Below are positions 41,537 through 46,765 of a stretch of 46,765 nucleotides of DNA, one piece after another. This DNA comes from Akkermansia sp. Its GTDB lineage: Bacteria; Verrucomicrobiota; Verrucomicrobiia; Verrucomicrobiales; Akkermansiaceae. The stretch spans positions 1 through 46,765 of the forward strand of contig JAKSOU010000018.1 in NCBI GenBank assembly GCA_024405435.1, in the 5' to 3' direction. The notes beneath the pieces were generated by a model. It ran no database searches. It had not been told where the DNA came from and saw only the letters and a list, made by a program, of their open reading frames with translations. Positions within the stretch are counted from its first letter, which is position 1, and the number at the start of each line of letters is the position of its first letter. Made by a program: the position numbers and the translations under genes.

Positions 41537-42589
41537 CTCGGACCACCATGGAAGCATCCTGAGTCACCACTTCCGTTCCTGAGTCACCACAAAACACTGA
41601 ACAAACCACTGAACATGGTCGGTCAGCCCCCCTCCCGGTGACTTAGAATTTTCAATCCATGAAATCTGTGTCACCCGCAAAACCCAGTGTTTTCACTAGG
41701 TTACAGCTCATAATGTTGCAATGGTGACTTAGGTGACGTATAGGTGACAATCATAAGTCAGTATTCGTGTAGGGAGATTACTCTGGCAGAGCTACCCCCG
41801 TTGTGGACAAGTGGTAGATCCTGAGTCACCCTGAGTCACCGGGTCACCGGGCCGGGGCGGAAGCAGGGGCGACAGACAGGGCGACACGCATCCCTGGTGG
41901 CCATCTGCCCGCGCGCGTTACATCGTTATCGGAAACGCACTTCCGATTGTCATGGAACCGTCATGGAACGGCGCATCGTGCGTCACAGGTGCTGGACAGG
42001 AACGCATTGCCTCCTAAAGGACTGGACGCTCGCGCGTCCCCAAAGGACGCATGGGCGACCAAGGAGCGGATGCCCTCCGCAAAATGCAAATGAACCGCCT
42101 CGCGCCTTTCTGCAGCACAAGGGGGTTTTGCCCGCGTTCCAAAGGGGGACGCGGGATTTTTTTTGCCCGGAGTCCCAGCCGGAAAAAGAACCGGTACCTG
42201 GGTGACAGACGGGAGCGGGCGCCCTGGAAAAAGAGGGGGGAGGGGTGCGTTCAGTGTTCAGTGGTTGGGTGGGGGAAGGGAAAGGGCGGGGGCTCTGAAC
42301 GTGGGAGTGTGGGCAAGTGTAAAGGGGTTCTTACAGCTGGTACCTGGCCCCGGCCCCCAGCCCCCTCCGGCGCACCGAGAAAGGCCCCTGCCCCCTGCCC
42401 CTGGCCCCTGCCCTGCCCCCTCTCCCCGGCGCCCCTAGAAGGAAGAGAACTAGATCAGACTGAGAGCCCTATCAGCTCTAGGGCGGTGCCCTGCTGCCGT
42501 CGCCCCCCCCCGCCCTCTGGATTCTGCCGATGAAATCCGTTCCCAGAGGTGGCAGCGGGGTATTGGTGCCGGATTGGTGCCATGGCGTT

Positions 42590-42615
42590 CCGATATAAAC
42601 TTTCGTTAATATCGG
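42590..42615. repeat. Inverted repeat CCGATAT..ATATCGG
   Basis: Perfect 7-bp arms with 12 bases between. Two direct copies of ATTGGTGCC at 42562 and 42573 lie just upstream. Confidence 0.6.
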
Positions 42616-42730
42616 CGGGGGCTGGTTCTGGGCCCAGTCCCCCGCCCCCGCCCCGGTTTTTACACAGTTGTCTAGTAACTGAGGCGGTAAGTCCCGGTCC
42701 GTAAAATGGAAATTTTTTCGTCAAAAAAGC

Positions 42731-42759
42731 TTGCCACCTAAAAAATCGGTCACTAAATG
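42731..42759 (+). promoter_or_regulatory. Promoter for the plus-strand right-arm operon
   Basis: TTGCCA at 42731-42736, 17-bp spacer, TAAATG at 42754-42759. Three GGTCA copies at 42748, 42759 and 42770, exactly 11 bp apart, overlap it and probably form an operator. Confidence 0.55.
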
Positions 42760-42800
42760 GTCAATCGTCGGTCAACGGATTGTCCGTCACCGACTGAACC

Positions 42801-42826
42801 AAAAAAAATCCCCGCCGGAAACGGGG
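42801..42826 (-). terminator. Minus-strand terminator in leader of plus gene
   Basis: TCCCCG/CGGGGA stem with a seven-base loop followed on the minus strand by eight T. It would stop antisense transcripts entering the origin region. Confidence 0.65.
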
Positions 42827-42854
42827 ACCAACACAACAAGGAAAGAGGGACACA

Positions 42855-43289
42855 ATGAACAGAATTGAACGGGACGGGGTCAGAGAGCTGGCGGAACAGC
42901 TGCGCAAGGAAGACGACGCCAAGAAACTCGTTGAGCTGGCGGACCGTGCTTCCGGCTGCAACATCCCCGGCGCCGATGCTGTGACTGATGCCGTTGGTCA
43001 TGATTGCGGGGAGATGATGCGGGGCATTGCTGAGGCCCGGCGCCGACTGGCGCTGAGAGCCGCCACGGCGACGGAATGCCGCCGGATGCCCGCCGATGAG
43101 GTGCCCGACGCCATCCAAGACCACTTGGAGGCCCTGAGCGCCATTTTGAGGGCCCATCCTGAGGTGATGGGACACAGCGCCCACGGCATGGGCCCCGCAA
43201 GAGGGGACGCCCTGAGGCGAGGCGTGAACGCCGCACTTAAGGCGCTTGGATACGGCCCCCGGTCCCATCTGTGGGTGACGAAGAAATGA
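42855..43289 (+). CDS. Unknown helical protein
   Basis: A 144-residue helical protein (MNRIERDGVRELAEQLRKED) with a central Cys/His pair and basic end. AAGGAAAGAGG precedes the ATG. First gene of the plus right-arm operon behind the promoter at 42731; its stop overlaps the next ATG. The context (origin upstream, clamp-like gene downstream) suggests replication, but no domain was recognised. Confidence 0.65.
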   Translation: MNRIERDGVRELAEQLRKEDDAKKLVELADRASGCNIPGADAVTDAVGHDCGEMMRGIAEARRRLALRAATATECRRMPADEVPDAIQDHLEALSAILRAHPEVMGHSAHGMGPARGDALRRGVNAALKALGYGPRSHLWVTKK

Positions 43290-44083
43290 CCCCCGCCCAA
43301 GACGAGTTGTTTCCCTTCCCCCCGCCCTGGGGGGATGCCATAATCACCACCGGGGGCGACGATGCCCCCACCTTTTCCGATTTTTCCACCTGGGCCGCCA
43401 CACTGGCGGCCACCAACGACGCAACACAGGAGAGACACGCCATGACCACCACCACCACCACCACCACCACCGACACCACCGAAACGCTGGACCAGATCAG
43501 ACAGCTGACCGCCCGGCTGTCTGATCTGTCCGTCACCGTCTCCGTCATCCTGGACGGCGCCCCTGAGCTTGGGGCCATCTGGGAGCGCTGCGAGCCCATC
43601 GGCGCCATGACGCCGGGTAGCCGTGTCTCCGCCCTGGCCAATGGGCGGCTGGAGGTCAGCGGCCCCCGCCACTGGCTGCGCCCTGACGGCCGCCGCTGCG
43701 ACCTGGCCGCCGTCCTGGCCCGCCTTGAGGGCGAGCCCATCCCCGTCACCGTCTGCGTCATCCTGTGGGACGGCGCCGGAGAGCAGCTTGGGAGCGGCGA
43801 GGCCACCGGCGCCATGACCTGGCGCCTGGGCGGCGTGGGGGGCGACGCCGTCGCCTTGATCGAGCTGGATCAGGTCGCCACGACGGCCGCCGGGGTCATG
43901 GATGGACTGGCCGGACGTGCCACCAGGGACGCCGAGCCCGTCGCCCGTGAGCTGCTGGCGCTCTGTCTGGCCCATCTGAGGGACGGCGGAGACGCCGACG
44001 ACCTGGACGACGCCGAGACGGCCGTCTGGCTGGCGCTGGGAGATGATGCCATGCACGAGCTGAGGGCCGCCATGAGGGCATGA
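43286..44083 (+). CDS. Unknown protein with poly-Thr tract
   Basis: A 265-residue frame from ATG 43286 (ATGA overlap). A second ATG at 43442 has AGGAGA upstream and begins with a run of nine Thr from ACC repeats, so the shorter form (213 residues) may be the main product. Middle part beta-rich (VSVILDGAPELGAIWERCEP; LEGEPIPVTVCVILWDGAG, two similar strands), end helical and acidic. Not recognised. The two similar ILDG/ILWDG units hint at an internal duplication. Confidence 0.55.
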   Translation: MTPAQDELFPFPPPWGDAIITTGGDDAPTFSDFSTWAATLAATNDATQERHAMTTTTTTTTTDTTETLDQIRQLTARLSDLSVTVSVILDGAPELGAIWERCEPIGAMTPGSRVSALANGRLEVSGPRHWLRPDGRRCDLAAVLARLEGEPIPVTVCVILWDGAGEQLGSGEATGAMTWRLGGVGGDAVALIELDQVATTAAGVMDGLAGRATRDAEPVARELLALCLAHLRDGGDADDLDDAETAVWLALGDDAMHELRAAMRA

Positions 44084-44109
44084 GCCACCGCCCCGCCCCC
44101 CCCCCTCTC

Positions 44110-44132
44110 CCCGGCGCCTCCAGGGCGCCGGG
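44110..44132. terminator. Hairpin after 44083 gene
   Basis: Perfect 9-bp stem CCCGGCGCC/GGCGCCGGG with a five-base loop; no immediate T-run on the plus strand (CTTTTTG comes 17 bases later). Weak terminator or mRNA-end hairpin. Confidence 0.45.
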
Positions 44133-44145
44133 AAGAACCCCTCAA

Positions 44146-44282
44146 GACATTCTTTTTGTAGAGTATTATATAATTATAATAATTAATAAATATTTATATT
44201 AATATAATAATACAACAAAGACTATTAATAATAAAAACTAAAATAAACTAAAAAACTTAATAACCCCTGAAAGAAAAAGAAA
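44146..44282. other. AT-rich island
   Basis: About 135 bp that is almost wholly A+T (TATATAATTATAATAATTAA and similar) in an otherwise G+C-rich genome. No gene. Possible DNA-unwinding element or promoter region for the clamp-like gene. Confidence 0.7.
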
Positions 44283-44300
44283 GCGCCCCAAACCGGGGCG
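44266..44300 (-). terminator. Minus-strand hairpin with T-rich tail
   Basis: CGCCCC-GGTTT-GGGGCG on the minus strand, then CTTTCTTTTTCTTTC. Same layout as the one at 42801: a hairpin in a plus-gene leader that could stop antisense transcripts. Confidence 0.5.
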
Positions 44301-44381
44301 AAAACCACAACTCCCCGCCCGCTGCCGGAAACAGCGCCGGGGAAAAATCCGCCCCCATTGGGGGCAAGAGGAAAGCACCCC

Positions 44382-46061
44382 ATGAGAGACATCACCTCCC
44401 ACATCACCCCCGCCCCCCGTCTGTCCATCCCCGCCGCCTCCCTCATCGATGGCGTCCAGCTGCTCCAGCGTGCCGCCGATGGCGCCCGCCGCATCCATGG
44501 CGCCGCCCCCGTCACCGTCACCCTGTCGGGGCATGCTGGGCGGCTGTCCGTCCACATGGACTCCCTCGGCCGCCGCCTGGGCGGCTCCCTGGAGATCTCC
44601 CCGGCGCCTGACCTCCCCCGTGGGGCGCTGTCCCCCGTGACGGTCTCCCTGTCGGACCTCTGGGGTGCCGTGCGCCACCTCCCCCGGCGTGGTGCCGCCG
44701 GGCTCTCCGTCGTGGACCGCTGCGGCCTGGCGGTGACCGCTCCCGGCGAGTCCTGCCCCCAGGTGGTCCGGTCCTGTGACGCCGTGGCGGCCCTCACGCT
44801 CTCCGCCCCCGTCGGATGGTGCGACGTCCCCCGCTGCGTCCTGGAGGCCGTGGCTCCCGCCGCCGCCGGGGCCGGGTCTCCCCGGCCTGACCTGGGCGGC
44901 GTCTGGTGCGACATCCACGACGGTGGCCCGCTGTCCGTGGCGGCCACCGACGGGCACCGGCTCCACGTCGTGGAGGTCCCCGGCCTGGTCTCCAGCAGCA
45001 AGCTGGAGCCGGTCCAGGTCCCGGCCCACGTCGTGGCGGCCGTCCTGGCGGCCCCTCTGGGGGTCGATGGAGTCCACGTCTGCCGCTGCGACGACGACGG
45101 CGGGACCGTGACCGTGACCCTGAGGGGCGCCGTGACCGCCTCCATGCGGTGGGACCGGGCGGGGCGCTCCATGCCTGACTGGCGGGCCGTCGTCCCCGGC
45201 AAGGAGTGGCGGGACGTCCACCGGGTGGCATCCGGCATCGATGGCGCCGCCGTGGCTGATGCGATCCGGCGCCTCATCGGCCGCCGCTCCCGCCCCGCTG
45301 GTGGCCTGGATGGTGTCGCACTGGTGGACGGCCGGGGGCTGACCATCGCCGCCGGGAGCGGCGCCGCCGGTGTCGCCGCCGCCGCCCATCGTGACGGCCT
45401 GATCCTGTCGCTTGACCCCCATTATCTGGGCGGGGCCATGGCCCATCTGGAGGGCGTGGAGCTGGCGGGGACCCATGCCCCGGGCGCTGCACCCCGTGAC
45501 GTCATGCCGGTGGTGGTCCGTGGCTCCATCTGCGGAGGGGACGGCCTCCGGATGGTGGCCGTCATCATGCCCCGGGCCACATCTGCGGCCCTGGTGGAGC
45601 TGGCCCGGGCTGGCGCCGTCCCGATGGATGAGGCCCCCGCTGAGACGGCGGCCCCGGCGCCCGCTCCCGCTCCTGAGTCCGCTCCAGCTGATGAGGCCGT
45701 CCCGGCCCCTGAGACTGAGGCGACGGCCCCCGCCCCCGTCGCTGAGACGGTGGCCCCGGCTGCTGAGACTGAGGGTGAGGCCGTGGCCACTGATGAGGCC
45801 GTCCCGGCGCCCTCTCCAGCTGCTGAGGCTGAGGCACCCGCTGAGGCCGCCAACGGCGACGACGAGCGCCCCCGCCATCACCCCGCCGGGCGCTGTCGTG
45901 GAGTTTCCAGGGCCGCCGCCCTGGAAATCAAGCGGGCCATCATGGCGGCCCGCTCCAGGTCTGCGGCGCTGGCGCTGCTGGATGGAGCGGCGGGCATCCT
46001 GTCCCCCGGCTCCATCGCCTTCCAGCGGGCGGGCATCCTGGCCCGCTGGCCTGAGGCGTGA
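44382..46061 (+). CDS. DNA polymerase sliding-clamp-like protein (beta subunit)
   Basis: A 559-residue protein. Clamp-like features: an N-terminal LSIPAASLIDGVQLLQRAADG opening, a second domain with GGVWCDIHDG then VAATDGHRLHVVEVPG (ATDGHRL at 188-194, the usual clamp motif), and MPDWRAVVPG (264-273) opening the third domain. After about residue 420 come some 90 residues of Pro/Ala/Glu and then a helical basic end, not found in bacterial clamps (about 370 residues). It should encircle DNA and tether a polymerase, here presumably host-encoded. AGAGGA lies about ten bases before the ATG. Confidence 0.65.
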   Translation: MRDITSHITPAPRLSIPAASLIDGVQLLQRAADGARRIHGAAPVTVTLSGHAGRLSVHMDSLGRRLGGSLEISPAPDLPRGALSPVTVSLSDLWGAVRHLPRRGAAGLSVVDRCGLAVTAPGESCPQVVRSCDAVAALTLSAPVGWCDVPRCVLEAVAPAAAGAGSPRPDLGGVWCDIHDGGPLSVAATDGHRLHVVEVPGLVSSSKLEPVQVPAHVVAAVLAAPLGVDGVHVCRCDDDGGTVTVTLRGAVTASMRWDRAGRSMPDWRAVVPGKEWRDVHRVASGIDGAAVADAIRRLIGRRSRPAGGLDGVALVDGRGLTIAAGSGAAGVAAAAHRDGLILSLDPHYLGGAMAHLEGVELAGTHAPGAAPRDVMPVVVRGSICGGDGLRMVAVIMPRATSAALVELARAGAVPMDEAPAETAAPAPAPAPESAPADEAVPAPETEATAPAPVAETVAPAAETEGEAVATDEAVPAPSPAAEAEAPAEAANGDDERPRHHPAGRCRGVSRAAALEIKRAIMAARSRSAALALLDGAAGILSPGSIAFQRAGILARWPEA

Positions 46062-46076
46062 GCCGTGATTTTTCCG

Positions 46077-46114
46077 GCGCCCCGGCACTGATCGCCGGGG
46101 CGCTCTTTTTTTTT
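46077..46114 (+). terminator. Rho-independent terminator after clamp-like gene
   Basis: Perfect 10-bp stem GCGCCCCGGC/GCCGGGGCGC, loop ACTGATC, followed by TCT and nine T. Confidence 0.9.
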
Positions 46115-46223
46115 GGGGAATTTTTCCGGATTTTTTCCGGGGGATTTTCCGGGATTTTTCCGGGGATTTTTTTTCGATGATTTTTTTTCGGATTTTTTTT
46201 CGGGTTTTTTTGGGGGCCCTGGC

Positions 46224-46258
46224 GCCCTGGTCATGGCCCTTGCCCTGGTCATGGCCCT
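46224..46258. repeat. 17-bp tandem repeat
   Basis: GCCCTGGTCATGGCCCT at 46224-46240 and again at 46242-46258 (period 18). Confidence 0.85.
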
Positions 46259-46290
46259 GGCGGGGCGCTGGCGCCGTCTCTGGCGCTCTC

Positions 46291-46317
46291 TTGTCCCAGC
46301 TTGTCCCAGCTTGTCCC
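46291..46317. repeat. Three TTGTCCC units at 10-bp period
   Basis: TTGTCCC at 46291, 46301 and 46311, the first two followed by AGC: helically phased direct repeats of the iteron kind. Confidence 0.75.
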
Positions 46318-46561
46318 CTGGCGGCCCCAGATCATGGCGCCGGGGCCGGTCCCAGCGCCCCAGCAGCGCCCCGGCGGGGACCGGTTCCGGGGCACCGGCG
46401 GGGACTGGGAGGGGGCCCCGGGGCACCGGGGAGGGGGCGCCGGGAGGCGCGGTTTCCCCCGGGGCGGGGGCCGGGACCCCGGGAGGGTGGGTACCGGCGG
46501 GAAAAACCGTGGGTGGGCGGCGCCTTGCCTATAGAGAAACCGGCACCGGCGGTTTTTGCCC

Positions 46562-46590
46562 TTGACGGGGACGCGCCCCGTCACTAGGAA
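46562..46590 (+). promoter_or_regulatory. Promoter candidate near genome end
   Basis: TTGACG at 46562-46567, 17-bp spacer, TAGGAA at 46585-46590. Same -35 and spacing as the early promoter. Predicted start near 46597. Confidence 0.5.
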
Positions 46591-46596
46591 CACTGA

Positions 46597-46708
46597 TGGC
46601 TGACGTTTTTCCGGAACGTAGGTGCGCGGCGGATTCCTCCCCCTTTCCTCTCCGCGCCCGTTCAGCTTTCCCCGCCCCGGCCTAGGCCGGAGCGGGGTTT
46701 TTTATTTT
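46597..46708 (+). ncRNA. Candidate small RNA
   Basis: The stretch between the promoter at 46562 and the terminator at 46670-46708 is about 110 bases and has no open frame of note. It contains ACGTT-TTTCCGG-AACGT, a short hairpin. Prediction only. Confidence 0.4.
46670..46708 (+). terminator. Rho-independent terminator near genome end
   Basis: CCCCG-CC-CCGGCC-TA-GGCCGG-AG-CGGGG followed by TTTTTTATTTT: 11 base pairs with a small internal loop. Confidence 0.88.
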
Positions 46709-46745
46709 GCGCCCGCCGCGCTGGCGCGGGCGGCGGGTTGCCTTC

Positions 46746-46765
46746 CGCTACTGCCTTCCGTTGCG
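46746..46765. repeat. End repeat matching positions 1-20
   Basis: The last 20 bases equal the first 20 except at position 14 (T at the start, C at the end). Confidence 0.85.

Larger units (their letters stand above)
41408..41848. repeat. TGAGTCACC iteron array
   Basis: At least eleven copies of T(G/A)AGTCACC or its complement: forward at 41408, 41418, 41428, 41560, 41580, 41667 (variant), 41822, 41832, 41840 (GGGTCACC variant); reverse at 41465, 41637, 41723, 41732, 41743. Adjacent copies are spaced 10 bp. A 12-mer AAAACACTGAAC occurs at 41439 and 41591. Confidence 0.85.
41336..42854. other. Non-coding origin-like region
   Basis: About 1.5 kb without a convincing gene. The part to 41970 holds an iteron array, two DnaA-box-like sites and 11-bp tandem repeats. 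From 41970 to about 42540 I see only low-complexity G/C-rich sequence and short hairpins. From 42560 onward come a direct repeat, an inverted repeat, a promoter and a minus-strand hairpin-T tract. Open frames here have no protein-like composition. Confidence 0.6.
46062..46765. other. Non-coding terminal region
   Basis: About 700 bp with no credible gene: a terminator, a T-tract/CCGG tract (46106-46211), an 17-bp tandem repeat (46224-46258), three TTGTCCC units, a G-rich stretch, a promoter-terminator pair and the end repeat. A possible packaging or replication-control region. Confidence 0.55.

Noticed and set aside
41897..42533. Plus-strand open frames in the origin-like region
   Set aside because: No RBS, Arg/Pro-rich translations, G-rich low-complexity DNA.
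44238..46088. 616-residue minus-strand open frame opposite the clamp-like gene
   Set aside because: Gly/Asp/His low-complexity shadow; the plus frame has clamp motifs and an RBS.
46113..46565. Open frame rich in Phe-Phe-Gly
   Set aside because: It is only the reading of the T-tract/CCGG repeat; no RBS or domain.
1..46765. Diversity-generating retroelement or CRISPR array
   Set aside because: Considered because the capsid resembles BPP-1, but no reverse transcriptase motif, template/variable repeat pair or regularly spaced repeat array was seen.

Overview
The window looks like the essentially complete genome of a temperate podovirus of about 46.8 kb with high G+C. The virion genes lie in bacteriophage T7 order (portal, scaffold, capsid, tail adaptor, nozzle, then gp13-, gp14-, gp15- and gp16-like internal proteins). 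The capsid genes look more like those of Bordetella phage BPP-1. There is no phage RNA polymerase or DNA polymerase, so transcription and bulk synthesis must use host enzymes. The host is probably Gram-negative (M23 endopeptidase, possible spanin-like protein), but the sequence does not identify it. The first 20 and last 20 bases match except at one position, which fits a circular or terminally redundant molecule.

Layout. Positions 3-22015 (minus): late operon reading from terminase through portal, scaffold, capsid, a strong terminator, tail adaptor, nozzle and ejection proteins to a 2524-residue giant protein. Positions 22069-22853 (plus): two small membrane-anchored proteins. Positions 22854-23250: terminators and a tRNA-like transcription unit. 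Positions 23233-40534 (minus): one long, tightly overlapping early/middle set. In transcription order it holds a redox protein, Cys-rich proteins, a Cas4/RecB-like nuclease, RusA resolvase, a primase-helicase, a candidate ssDNA-binding protein, fibre-like genes, a holin candidate, M23 peptidase, thymidine kinase, zinc-module proteins, a MazG-like protein, a C5 cytosine methyltransferase whose C-terminal motifs lie in a separate gene, many mini-genes, an excisionase-like protein, integrase and an SF2 helicase. Positions 40766-41335 (plus): an HTH regulator diverging from the early operon across a palindromic operator. Positions 41336-42854: a non-coding region with a TGAGTCACC iteron array and DnaA-box-like sites, the best replication-origin candidate. 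Positions 42855-46061 (plus): two unknown proteins and a sliding-clamp-like protein. Positions 46062-46765: terminators, simple repeats and a possible small RNA.

How it works together (inference). The HTH regulator probably acts on the operators at 40570-40590 and 40715-40729. The early promoter at 40598-40626 drives replication and recombination genes. Prim-pol/helicase, candidate SSB, RusA, nuclease and the clamp-like protein would start replication at the iteron region using a host polymerase. Several promoter candidates share TTGACG/TTGTCG, a 16-17 bp spacer and TA-starting -10 boxes. The features most worth a second look are the split methyltransferase with its intervening mini-gene family, the iteron origin, the tRNA-like unit at 23057-23249, the promoter-terminator pair at 46562-46708, and the enlarged tail adaptor.
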